From Zeugodacus cucurbitae (taxonomy: Eukaryota; Arthropoda; Insecta; Diptera; Tephritidae): a stretch of DNA of 64,000 nt. A model generated the notes under the pieces. It was not told where the DNA came from. It saw only the letters and a program-made list of their open reading frames with translations, and ran no database searches. The DNA lies in NCBI RefSeq assembly GCF_028554725.1, contig NC_071671.1, positions 44,610,501 through 44,674,500 on the forward strand, in the 5' to 3' direction. The position numbers and the translations under genes were made by a program. Positions 34,701-47,367 of this stretch are shown one piece after another. Position 1 is the stretch's first letter, and every line of letters begins with the position of its first letter.

Positions 34701-35610
34701 GGTTAATCTTACAGAAAGCATTTTACTGAATTTATTTTAGAATACTTCAAAATATAGTATGTATTTGCCATTGAATAATGAAAGTTTTGAAGCATTTTTT
34801 TAATCACGTCATCATGCTTATATAAAATACTTTAGAGAATGACTAAGTGTCTTATTGGAAACCCGATCCCCTTCAATCGACCTTAATTAAACAACCAAAT
34901 GGATAGACAAAGTCGCCGAATTAACAAATTACGATACACACATTCGAAAAACGTTCGATTGCACCATTTTCAGCGCAAAAAGCCAATTGTTGCATGCAAC
35001 TTAACACCTTTTAGAGCCATTTAATTTAATTAGCAATTAGCACGCAATGAGATTCTAAAGCGGCTACAAAAACCGATCACAGCACAAGCAACACAAACAA
35101 ACAGGCGCAAACAGCGCTTAACAAGCTGTACTTGTAGAGCATTAAAAGAGATAAATAAACAACAAAAACAAAAACAAAAACAAGTATAAACAAATGCAGC
35201 AAAAGAGTTTAAGTAAAAGTTAAAACCAGTTGGCCAGTGACTTACTGCCACAAATTAGTACGATCGAAATGGCTTCACAATGCATAGCATATGCACATAC
35301 ATACTTATATATATAGAGTATCTACCTTAATCAATACAGTTAGCAAAGTAATGAATCAAAACAAAGAGAACAACAAAACTGGCAAAAATAATATATACAA
35401 GTGCAAATTAATCATTTAATTATATTTATTGTTGTTGTATTCGTTTTTTGATTCAGGATAAGTGAATGATAAATTCCCAGAGAATTGTTTTTGAGTTTAA
35501 TATGTGGCTTTTGCAAGTATAGTGAAAACCCGATTATAGAAACTTTGACATTTATTGTTTCTTTAAACAGTTACAACAAAACTTTATATGCATATTGGAC
35601 ATGAACCTCC
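31715..35610. other. Non-coding stretch, no gene recognised
   Basis: Highly AT-rich. It may hold upstream exon(s) and promoter of the AA15 gene on the minus strand, but none can be picked out. The CAAAAA-rich patch at 35100-35200 and its 73-codon minus frame look like simple sequence. No transposon end or RNA gene recognised. Confidence 0.35.
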
Positions 35611-35613
35611 ATA

Positions 35614-36792
35614 TTTTTATACTCTCGCAACAAAGTTGCTAAAGAGAGTATTATAGTTTTGTTCACATAACTGTTGTTTGTAACACCCAAAACTAAACGA
35701 GTTAGATATAGGGTTATATATACCAAAGTGATCAGGGTGAAGAGTGGAGTTCAAATCCGAATGTCTGTCTGTCCGTCCGTCCGTCTGCAAGCTGTAACTT
35801 GAGTAAAAATTAAGATATCTTGATGAAACTTGGCACACCTGTTTCTTGGCACCATAGGAAGGGCGGACCACTGCCACCCCCACAAAATGGCGAAAACCAA
35901 AAATACATAAAGTGCTATAACTAAGCCATAAATAAAGCTATGGAAATAAAATTTGGTATGAAGGATCGCACTATGAAGGGGCATATTTGGATGTAATTTT
36001 TTTGAGGAGGTGGGCGTGGGCGCCCCCAATAGGTTTTTTGTACATATCTCGCATACCAATAGAGCTATATAAACCAAATTTCTGCAGTCGTTTTTTTTTA
36101 TCCACTTCTTAATACAGTCCAAAAATGAAAGAAATCGGATAATAACCACGCCCACCTCCCATACAAAGGTTAGGTTGAAAATTACTAAGAGTGGGTCAAC
36201 TCACTTACGAAAAACGTCAGAAACACTAAATTTCACATAAAAAATGGCAGATGGAATCTGCACTCAGATTTTTTTACAAAATTGAAAATGGGCGTGGCGT
36301 GCCCACTTATGGATCAAAAACCATATCTCAGGAACTACTCGACCGATTTAAATGAAACTTGGTTTGTAATAGTTTCCTTACATCCCAATGATATGTTGTG
36401 AAAATCGTTTCACAACCACGCCTACTTCCTATATACCAGAACTTTGAAGACGATCTGAATCGTTAACTTTACAATATATAAAGTAAGTACTAGTGAAGAA
36501 ATCGGTGCAGAACTTTGCACAAATACTATGTTCATAGTGTGGCAGCCCCATTCTAAAAATCGCCGAAATCGGACCATAGGTTTTTAAGGCCCAATATATC
36601 GAACACGAGGACCTCGGTAGAAGCACCGAAACCTAATATTATGGTTTCCAACTTTCAATGGGCTTTATACAATATATATGACGAATATGTGGGTCAAATT
36701 GCGTATTATATAATATAAATAAAGTTAAATAAATAAACTGCGAGAGTACAAAATGTTCGGTTACACCCGAACTTAGCCCTTCCTTACTTGTT
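35614..36792 (+). repeat. Repeat T, full-length forward copy
   Basis: It begins TTTTTATACTCTCGCAACAA, and the first 40 bases form a stem (TACTCTC...GAGAGTA with GCAAC/GTTGC inside). It ends TGCGAGAGTACAAAATGTTC followed by an imperfect hairpin GTTCGGTTACACCCGAAC and TTAGCCCTTCCTTACTTGTT. TATACTCTCGCA and TGCGAGAGTA thus form short terminal inverted repeats, with a 40-base hairpin extension on the right only. Other landmarks are the TCTGTCTGTCCGTCCGTCCG tract and repeated GGGCGTGG words. It has no transposase and its frames are incidental. The class of element is unresolved. Confidence 0.9.
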
Positions 36793-37239
36793 ATACAATA
36801 TAATTAAACAGGCATTTCAGTTTTAAGTCTTTACCTCAAATTTTATACAAAATTCTAAAAAAAAAGTTATACTTAGGGTGAAAGCTGAAACATTTCAAAT
36901 AAAATCATAGAAAAATATGCACAATTCAGTCCATTCATAGGAGATTTTGCGTATTTTTCGGCTGCAAAAATGCTTTTTATTACTTATTATTTGGTTACCA
37001 GTACTAGTAGTCTTTTATTTGAAGGTATAAATAAAATTTATATTCGATGAAAATTCTGTGACTTTGTCGATTTTGTACTGTACTTATACGCCAGAAAACA
37101 CAAAATTTGACCAATAAACTCTTAATAAAGTCCCCTAGAATAACAAAAAGATTTCATATAGAATATGACGACTAGGGTAAATCCTGAACTGATTATATCA
37201 TTACTCTCCAAGCAACAATATATCCAAAATTTTATGTTC

Positions 37240-37640
37240 ATTTAATTTTAATAAGTTATTTCACATATTAACCGATATACCTTTTAGAGCTCACCGGATG
37301 TGTAAAAATCTGAATATTAGGTATAAAGGAATAACCCTAGCTAATAACACTAGTCCTTTTATTTTTGGTGTAGAGACACATTATGGAAGAAAAATATTCC
37401 ATCTGAATTTATTTACAAAATCTGAGAGATTCACTAATATTTTCGATAAAAAAAAACTATAAATCGGCACTGTGGCCTACAGTTCGATATTTGAGGATTT
37501 GAAAAGCTATAGTCCGTAGTATTCGGAAATTTTTAAAAGAGTGTCGCTACACCTCAAATGTCATTTTGTTCCGCTATCTTCATTACATTCACATTAATGT
37601 GAAGAAATCAATCAATAATCACATCTGATTTGTTTCCCTT
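37240..37640 (-). repeat. Repeat T, diverged reverse fragment
   Basis: TTTCACATATTAACCGATAT, GTGTAGAGACACATTATGGA, the ATTCCATCTGAATTTATTTA block and GAGAGATTCACTAATATTTT follow the order seen in the reverse copy at 13.3-13.6 kb. Neither terminus is present. Confidence 0.6.
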
Positions 37641-37644
37641 TTCA

Positions 37645-40600
37645 TTGTTTATTTGAGTAAGCCTTTTCAACTTAACTCATATTAAAATTTATTTGAAAAT
37701 ATTTTACTATACTGGTGACTTAGTTTTGTTGTTGTTTTACATACAATTTATTGTTTAAGCGAGTGTTCTTTTGCCGCTCATTTATAAGAGAATGCGTTAT
37801 ATACTACATATAACATGGTATATGGTATACATGAAAGACATTTCTATCCCGCTAAAGAGACAAGTATATAATGAATAACTACAAAAGACTACATTCATAT
37901 GAGTTTTAATTACAACTCAGACTCTAAACTTTAGTCTCCATAATTTTTCACAAGTATTTTATAATGTTCGTTTCTCCCCGATACCACCTAGTTAACTTCT
38001 AGATCATTAGATTTAGATTTTAATTCGATTAATGATGAAAGAAATTAGTAATTAGTAATCGTTGTTATTATTATGAGTAAAAATATTTGCAATTATGTTT
38101 TTTGCGGAGTTAAGTTATGGCTGTGAATAGCGGCTTAAATATAGTTAGAGTGGTAAACATTGAATTAATTAAAATTAATAAAATAATAAAGAAACAAAAG
38201 TAACAAAACGAATACATAAATAAAGCTACCAATAACAAAAAAAAAAACATATTATTTATATTTATTCTTTATAGAAAAGATATTATTCACGAATCAATTC
38301 AAAAGAAGAATGTTGTTTAACAGGTTTTATGGACAAGCGCTAGCTAGAATATGACTGTGCTTAATAAACAAACTACTAATAAATATACTACATAATTTAT
38401 ACATACATATATGTATATGTAAATATATGTTTGTATATACGACTATATATCTACTAAATCGGTTGTTGGTCTCTTGAAAGGAACACTAATAATCAGTTTT
38501 GCACAAGCATATTTTATTATGCTTAACAAGTAAATATTTAGTTTTTATTAGTAATAAAGATATAATTTAAATCATCGATAAAAACCCAACAAACGATTTA
38601 AGCAAACAGTTTAACATCATTAAAAAACAAGCAAGTGCTAAGGCTATGTACACAGTACGAAGGGGTGAATGTTGTTAGTTTTAAATTAGACTTTAGAAAA
38701 ATCTTTCAAAAAGTACATTTCTAGCATGGCTTCCACATAAAACATTGTACCACAAATTCACTGCGAATATTTTGGAATACAACAGTTCACATTTTCATGC
38801 TCTAATTGGTTATTCAAAATGGTAACAATTTTTAGCCAAAACGATTGATGAAATTCTTAAAAAAATAGACAAAGCTAACAGTAAGACTTTCTCTAAGAAA
38901 GCAGTAACTCTTACACATCAGATCGATTTTTTCATCAAACAAATAAACCTAGAACGATTTTTCACGATATAGATATTGTTGTTTTTGTTCGTTATTGATT
39001 GCGACCCTGTTTTCTGTAGGAAAGGCGAAAGTAAACATTTGGCGTTACTTCCCACCCCTTTGAACCCGATAATAGAAGTTGTCTTTTAAGTAAGTTATAT
39101 AAAATCTTCCATTTAAAGACAACCCTAATGCAGGCACATACATATGTACATATATATATAAATATGTATTAAGCAGCTTTTGCAATATTGTATTATTAAT
39201 TTATCAAATGTTAAAATACATTGAAATATGACAGCAGTTACTCATCCAGCGCTTACTTTATCTTCAAATTCACCAACAAGATTCATATTAGAAATATTTT
39301 TCAATTAATTAAGCAAAAAAAAAACAACCAACAGACACCAACGCTGTTTTGGCCACAGAGCGGTTTGACAACAACGCAAGCCTTTTACCGCCATTCAATA
39401 ATCCGATTTCCGTCTCCGCCTTAAAACCGCTAGTCAATGACTAAATACTACAACAATCTTATTTATACTAAGCATCATTATTATTACTATTGTTGTTGTC
39501 ATTCTCATTTCATAGATGCGCAATTAATAGCACGCTTGCATTCAACGGCGCAATGGACTTTTGTGCGCGCCCGCGTCATAAGCGGCTCGCTGACCTTGCT
39601 GCGCCGCAAAAACGCGCAAATACAAGTAAGCAAACAAAATGAAAAATAAAACGAGAAATAAAATAAATAATATATTTAGTAGCCACATACAAAGGTATGC
39701 AAGCAAATAACAAGCAAACAAATAAATGAGACAGGCATTCAAACATTTGCGCTTTTACATAGCAGTACAACACTCAGCGAGGCAAACAAATATGCAGCTG
39801 AAACAACAACAAAAAAGGCCAACAAAAGCTAACAGCAATGAGTAATAACAAGCGAGTAAAAAGATATATTTAAATGTGCATGAAATCAACAGCTCAAATT
39901 TCTAAGCTTCGCACAGCTTCTCGTTAGACAGGTATTTGACATTCTGATACATGCGAAATGCACATAAATTCATTTACATATGTATATAAAGAGTGGTAAA
40001 TACCCAGTAGGGATGAGTATTCAAAAATTTTTAATAGTCAACAAAATTATGTCTTTATATGAAAAGTATGTCTTTATTAGCCTTTTAATAATTGGTCTGT
40101 ACCACGAATTAAATCAAAAATTACTAAAGACTTTAAACAGTCAAAAAATCATAAGATATACATCTGAGTCATTAATTCCTATTTTCATTAACTGTATCAT
40201 TGACAAGCGTTATTTAGATTCAAACCATTTTAAAATATCTCACAAATAAGTTCGATATATTCAATACAAATTCAAGAAGGTTTGGGTGGAAATAATCAGG
40301 GGAAGTTCTTGACAGATATCAGCAGAAAGTAAAAGAAACTCCAGAAAATATTTTCACAGCAATTGATTATGATATGCCAGACATTGGCGGATATTTATGA
40401 TAGAAATTCAACAACTCCAATGAATTTTGATTTCTCTTTTATAAAGTGATTGTAAAGTGGAATTAAAAATAGTTTTATAAGGTATTTGATAATATGAAAA
40501 GGTTGTATACTTTTATGTTAGAGGTTCGTCATCCGACCCATACAAACTGAAACCTCACATTCGACCTTTCTCGACAACCTAGATGAAATTACAAACCTTT

Positions 40601-40830
40601 TTGAATTTGCTCGTGTTTCTAGATGTTTTCGTACAAATCTTACGTTCCTACTTAAAACCAGAACAAATATTAGCTTTAAATAAAAATTTGAACTAGTTAA
40701 AGTTATAAAAATTATATAATTTTTAAATAATATAAGAACACAGTGGTGAATCGACCATCCAGCTGGCTTAATATTGAAAAACTAGTTTTACTAGATCAAT
40801 CCCAAAACCGAAATTCCAAATTAACTTACA
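37645..40830. other. Non-coding stretch, no gene recognised
   Basis: AT-rich unique-looking DNA. ATGTATATG patches occur near 38400 and 39140. The frames at 39.2-39.8 and 40.0-40.25 kb lack domains. No RNA gene recognised. Confidence 0.35.
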
Positions 40831-40833
40831 ACT

Positions 40834-41209
40834 AAGAGGTATTCTGGTGTAGAGACATGAATTACAAGCCATTTTTAAAGCAATACATTTTTTGTATAAT
40901 TTTTTTGCTTCTTTGATTTTTTTTAAATTGTTAAAAATTATTCCAGAAAGAAGACTCTTCAATTTCAGGAAAATCGGTCCAGTAGAACTTGTGAAATCGT
41001 GGTTATCGTTTTAAAAAATAAAGAAAAGCATTTAAATTTTCGCATGAAGTCGAGCCAGTTTGAATACCGCATCAAGAACATATCTGAATCTCCGAAAATG
41101 ATTTGAATTTTGAAAAATACAGTTGCACAAGTATTCTTAAATAGTTAAACTTTGAAAATAAAAAAAAATATTTGATTTTTATTTTTCTTTCTACACTAGA
41201 ATACCCCTT
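40834..41209. mobile_element. 376-bp MITE-like element with 22-bp inverted ends
   Basis: The left end AAGAGGTATTCTGGTGTAGA (from 40834) is mirrored by TCTACACTAGAATACCCCTT at the right (to 41209), matching at 19 of 22 positions when extended. The interior is AT-rich without a frame. No clear target-site duplication can be read, so the superfamily is unknown. Confidence 0.55.
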
Positions 41210-41211
41210 TA

Positions 41212-44200
41212 ATATGATTGTATAAATTTCAAATGCGTGGCTGTGATTCAAATTTTATTGAAATATTCCTACAGGGTATTCACCATATGCCAATGAATGG
41301 TATGCTGCGTAGGTGCATACCACTAGTGGTAATGGCGTCTAGTTTTACTTATAAAATTTTTTTATCATATTTCTGTTTTGCTTGCTTTGTTATTGTTTTT
41401 GTAGTCTCACTTCGTTTTATATTTGGATCAATGTCAACGGTCTAACAGCAAAACAAGTAATAGCTGTAGTAATAACAGTGATGCCAAAGCCAACACCATT
41501 GACAACAAATACAGCAACAACAGCAAATAACCGCTTCATAACTCTGAACAGTTGTGACCTTATTGCTAATTACTTCAAGAATAGCGTCAACAACTGGCAG
41601 CTTACAGTCACTTGCCTTTGGCGCGCATGGCTACTGTTGTTGGCTACCCCTGACGTCCGTCAGACAGTCACATGAGCTTCTGGCTGTTGTCTGGCCAACA
41701 CACTAAACAGACTGACCATCTTAAACACTTGCACACTCGCATTGCACATTTGATGCAAGCAAACATATTCGTACATATACTCTATTCATATACTTTGCAT
41801 AGATACAAAAACAAAATTGAGTGTGTTTGTTTTTATGCTTTAATAGGCGGATAGTTGAGTGACAAGTTGCTGACAAGACGACAGCGTTATGCAGCCACGC
41901 TGGTGGTCACTAGTCAGAATACACGCTTATTCATACACATATATACATATTTTCCATATTATATATACTATATATGTGTATGTACATATACTAGTTTTGC
42001 ATATTTTCGTTTTTTATTTTTCTGCATATTTCTTGCTGTTCACCGTCTTACTTTAAAATTAAAATCTATTTTTGTTCATAGCAAATCAAGTTGGCTAAAA
42101 TCATTTAAAATAAATGGCAAACGGAAACTTGAAAGTTTTCAAATATTTTCGTTTTATATTTTTGTTTTCTTTTTTCTCAAGCACTACTTTTCCTTATAAT
42201 CACAGCTGCGAAGTACATACTTAAGTGTATAGATATATTTTAATGCTGCTAATAATGATTTTGCTGTTTTTTTTCAGTTTGCCAAAGCAATTCACTCAAA
42301 TACATTAATAACGGTTTCACTTTTCATACAAATTCGCAAATAATTGCTTTGCCAATTGTTGTTGCTATTACTCGATTTTTAGCTGAAATTATAACTCATT
42401 AAATATTTTTAATTGCAGAAGAAAATTTAAAAATGTGTACAATATCCGAGCCATTATGCGTCGAGTCTCGAAACTAAATACATACATACAATGTATATTA
42501 AAACAAAAGAAGAAAAACCACAAAAATTACTAATTTTTAATTGGCAATGTTAATTTTTTCTTAGAGGTTCTTTTAAAATGTCGCTTTTCGCGACCTATGA
42601 AATGGATTTGGATTCCAAATATCAATTATAGAGATAGATTTGGAGGTGACAAAAATGATACGAAATTTATGGGTACCAAGAATGAAGTAAGAATGAAGTG
42701 TAGAGCACTGATGACCTATATGAATTCATCACATCGGTTCGCTCGTATTTGTGTTGTCTGATCTAACCTACGGAATCGCGGGTATTTACTACCCTAATGA
42801 CAAGTGACATTAATGCTCTGTTCCAACTTCTAGATCGGGAACAATTTCAGCTTATCTGCACTAAATTGGACAAGATGATCAGTTGACGTACATATCTTAA
42901 TGTGTTCAGAGAAAGTATACCCACATTTTTAAGCTAATAATATAGTGTTGAACATGAGCTACAACGCCGCCTCGAAAAAAATTTACTCGCACTTCCTCCA
43001 TGTTTCCGGCTGATTGGCTTATCAGAAACAAAATGAGTAGCGCCATTTTGATCTGTAAGCTTAAGTGCATGAAATGGACTATTACCAAATGAATATACCA
43101 AAAATTGGACATTTGGTAGATATTTTTTGTTTTTTGCTATAGATCGAAAATTTCCATGCGTTTATACATATGTGCTGAGTGTACCCTACGGCCATTCGTT
43201 CAAACCGTTTTTGAGATACGATACGATGAAGGAAAGTTTCAAAAACACAGATTTGAGAAAAACGAGTTCAAAGTTTACAGCTGTCGATTGAAAGCGAGTT
43301 TAGTTGTTTTTTGTATTCATCCCACTTATTAGGCTCAATAACGGCTATTAAAAAAAATGTTCTGTCAAAATTGTTTGGGTTCATGGTCAAAAAACATTGA
43401 CCTCTTTTACTTACTCTGCATTAAATTCCAAAAAATTTTAGGTATTCAATTATATACAAAATGGTCAGGAAGAAGTTATTACTTAATATAATTTGTATAA
43501 TAATTGTACAAGTTGTACATTTGTAAGAAAGGCTTATGAATTAATAAAAATTGTAACAAATATAAATAATCAAAACGCCTTTCTCTAGATATTTTTGTTT
43601 GAAAATATTCAAAATTACATTTACTTAGTAAAACCTCAATGTTTTGTATAGCTTCGAAAATAGTGGAATCGAATAAAAACTTTTACTCTTTATATATACT
43701 ATTTCTGTATATTTCAGATTAAGTGAACATTTGGCGAATGAAATCGGTCTTTACTCTTCAGAGGAAAGACTTCTCATAGATTCTGGAGTTGAGCAAATAG
43801 AGAGTAATGTGATAATTTTTATAATATCGAGGTTTTGTTTTGGAGCGCCAATCAAACGAAGTCCTCCTTTACTTGTTCATTATAATTCATATTTTTCGTG
43901 ATATGAAACGAAACTACGTAATTTTCAGAAACTCGACCAAGCGTTGTTGAGTTTTGGTTATTTTACTTTAAGCGATAGATTCCACACCAGGTTAACCAAG
44001 TAAAAACACTTCATTGCAAATAAGTAAATTTTAATGCTAACAGATCGATATTTCAAAACCCTTCAAACCCATCAACTACTCTAATCATAAATCCACGCAC
44101 CTTCACTTGCAATAATACGAAAATTCGATTGGAATTTGTGTCAAGTCAACATAACGCAAGTCGATAAATATTTATCGATAATTGTAATAGCAATTCGATA

Positions 44201-45588
44201 AATGGTTAAGTAAACAAAATACCAAAAATTAGCCAACAAAGTTGGTGGAATCAAGTCGCAAGAAGTCTACTTAAGTGCTTATTTAACATTTACGCAATAT
44301 GTGTATATTTGTTTTTGTTGTTGTCTAATGATGGGCGGTAAGCTGGCAATTGAAATCACAAACACGAGTGAGCCAAAGCAACAGCGGCAGCCAGTCGGTT
44401 AGTAAATAGGTGCGTAAGTGTGCACAAATATTGTGTGATTATTTTCTGTTTGTTTATTTCACTATTACTTTTGTTTGCTATTATATTTGAAGGCAAGCGT
44501 GCATGATTTATTATTTTACCGTTAATTTTTCGTTTTCGGAACATTTTTTTTTTTTTGATTTTTTTAATTTTCAAGTTGCTTGCATTCGCAATGAGATGAA
44601 GGCAAAACGGTAGATTGTGTAATCGCACAATAAACTAACTAACTAACTCAATGGTAGCTAATGCAGCACCAACAACAATAAGTAGCAGACAACAAAGAGT
44701 AAAACTTGAGAAAAGACAAAACACAGCGAAAATGCAAGCGAATAAAAAACGACTAATAAAGTGAAAAATTGTGGGTAAGAGCCAAAAGTGACTTTGCCGA
44801 CACAATTGCAGCAGCAACGACAACAACAACAACAATAAAAACTAATAAAACAACAACAAAAGCTAGTAAGCCCCCCAATGCAATTGGCTTGTTGCAACAA
44901 TAACAAACCAGATAACGGCAACCGTAAATTTTACACACTTGTTGGTTGCAGAAATATCCATGTATGTAGTTGTTGTTGTTGTTGTTGCTGGTTTGTTGTT
45001 TAATTTTTTGCTTGGCCAAAAACCACTCGTGCATTCATTCACATTTTATGGTAACAGCTGTGGAATTGCAACAGCAATAGCAACAACACCGGGCACATAC
45101 TCGAACTAAAACTCTAGTGCAACACAGTTGCAAGACTGAAATAGTAAGGTAGTGCAATGTTCGGTTGGAACTGAATGTAAAATATTTGACATCGATTATA
45201 TTTAGATAATATTCTCTTAAACGTGCTCTAATGATATTTTTTTTTTTCTGTTCCCAGAGTCAATCGTTCAAAAGTATTACTTTTGATGGAGCCTATGTTT
45301 TTACAAAACAAATTGGCTTAATTTGTCCTATAAAACGTGTTTTATTTGGTTACACATATGTATTTCTTCATTTATCAATGGAATCTATACTAATTTTTAT
45401 CTGTAGAAATATTTTGATAAAAACAACTTCAAATACCCTTTTTAAAAATTAAATTATTAGAAATAAATATTGTGGACTCCTTTTTCACACATTTTCAATA
45501 TTTAGCTTATATGCAACTAGCAAAGAACCCAAAATAATAATGAAGCAACTGCTCCCTTTTAAACAAGCTGTATTTGATATCTATACTC
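41212..45588. other. Non-coding stretch, no gene recognised
   Basis: CAACA/GTTGTT-rich sequence is prominent at 41440-41600 and 44640-45080, giving low-complexity frames on both strands. A perfect 18-bp palindrome lies at 44161-44178 (TCGATAAATATTTATCGA). The segment at 42.9-43.5 kb is unique-looking with a diverse base composition but no long frame. No RNA gene recognised. Confidence 0.35.
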
Positions 45589-45589
45589 G

Positions 45590-45850
45590 TTTGTTCAAAA
45601 AATAACAGGAATTTTCGTATTTTTTTTTAATATTTATTCATTAGTCCACGATACTGTTGTCACCTTCGAAACAGTAAGCATTTAATATTATAAACTTATA
45701 CCAGCGCTTCTTCCAATCATCGAAATACTTCTCAAACTCGATTTTTGGATAGGTTAGCCTTTGGATCGATTTCTCCTATTCGTAAAACGACGGCTCTGTA
45801 AGGTTCTCTTGGTTTTTGAAAATTGGAAAAAATCACACAGAGTCATATCA
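45590..45850 (-). pseudogene. Mariner transposase C-terminal relic
   Basis: On the minus strand FEKYFDDWKKRWYKFI (about 45738-45690) is followed by YCFEGD (about 45676-45660), matching the family's conserved FEDWKKRWHKCI...GDYFEGD end. A short spacer then leads to ENSCYFLNKR-like words that resemble the usual terminal codons/3' end. Upstream, IEFEK is preceded by stop-containing sequence. Catalytic residues are absent, so it is dead. Confidence 0.65.
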
Positions 45851-45854
45851 GGTC

Positions 45855-47275
45855 ACGTCAAATAATTTGAAATTGCAAATTTTAAAATTCCCATTATTTT
45901 TTGAACACATCTCGTACAATACTGAAAATGTTAAACTGAAGCTAGTTGACCCGCCAAGACATTGCTTCCATAAATGTAACGAACATATACAACATAGTAT
46001 ATACACATTTTATCGTATTTAGCTATGTTAAATTACAGTGCGTTTTAAAAGTAATAAATTAAAACTTTTCTGTCAGTTCTTTGGAATGGTAGCCAAACTT
46101 CACGCGGTTAAGTGAATCAATTTGTAACAATGGAACTTTTCCGTACTAACCGACACATCCCTTGACCTTCCTCCAAAGTAGTTTCAAACAAGATCATAGT
46201 TCGAGCCAATTTAAACAATATTTAGAAGCAGTAAAATTGATTTAAGAATAGAACACTAGAGCGAAACTCAGGCTGGATAGATTTTGTAGATGTTCACTTA
46301 AATTACTGTAAAATATTTGATCAGTATGCCATTTGACTAACAGCTTAATTATTCTTTCCACAGAATATTTAAAGATTTGAAGCAATCATCGATATCTGGT
46401 AAAATCGATAACTTAGTGTAAAAATCTATTTGCTATTTGTAATGCAAATATCATCATCGACTTTAATTTGCTAATTTCTACTTGAATTTGTAAGTAACCA
46501 TTCATATTCAGCGACACACTGTATATTTTTATGGTATTTTTCAAGTATTTGCGAATAAGTTCGGTTAAAATGGTCTTGGCCACATTGGCGTACATTGGCA
46601 CAATACAAATCACAAGTTACAGCTAACTAATAGCTAAATATTTGCTAAGTTGTTGCTCGCGCCAAAATTTACTCACTGTTGCACCAAATTTATATTTCAA
46701 CTTCGAAGTGAATGAACGGTAGCTTGAATTTGTTGCAAGTGAAGCACAAGGTTATAACTTGTGCTACATATAGTACACACATATGTATTTGTCTGGCGTT
46801 TCTAATTTACGTAGATTTGGTTCAATCTACACGAAGGGTAATTTCGAAAAAGAAATATTTTTTTTTACTTCGAATGACGTACTACTAGAAACGTGTTCAG
46901 TTCAGTGTTCAGTATTTCCTTTTTTCATTAATCTTTCCAATTTGTTAAAATATGATCCATTCATATTGAAATTTTTAATAAAATATATTTAATTATACAG
47001 AACCGTAGATTTTGTTCTGTTTGTCATTAGTTATGCATCTAGATGGAACAAGTGTCTTAAGTATCATCAGTCACTGTATCAGTTACTGAAGAACTATCCC
47101 AAATATTCACATTTTCTTCAGCGCATATATGTAAATATTGATTTTCGGGTTACATAGACTTTTCTAATACTTTCAATTGTCACCAAAGTGGCAACTATCA
47201 ATAAAACAGTAAAGATCACCAATTCAGACACCAAACCCACCCGATGGGTTATCTCAATGCTCTTTATGTAATAGT
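45855..47275. other. Non-coding stretch, no gene recognised
   Basis: AT-rich; frames of 66-69 codons without motifs. Nothing else recognised. Confidence 0.35.
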
Positions 47276-47367
47276 AACAAGTTGGAAATGGTTACGTTCG
47301 AGTATAAACGAACATTTTTTTTCTCGCAATTTATTTATATATATATATATTTGGCGTAGGAACCGCT

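Noticed and set aside
44640..45034. Several minus frames rich in Cys, Val and Leu
   Set aside because: Caused by GTTGTT/CAACAA repeats; three overlapping frames are all open, a sign of simple sequence.
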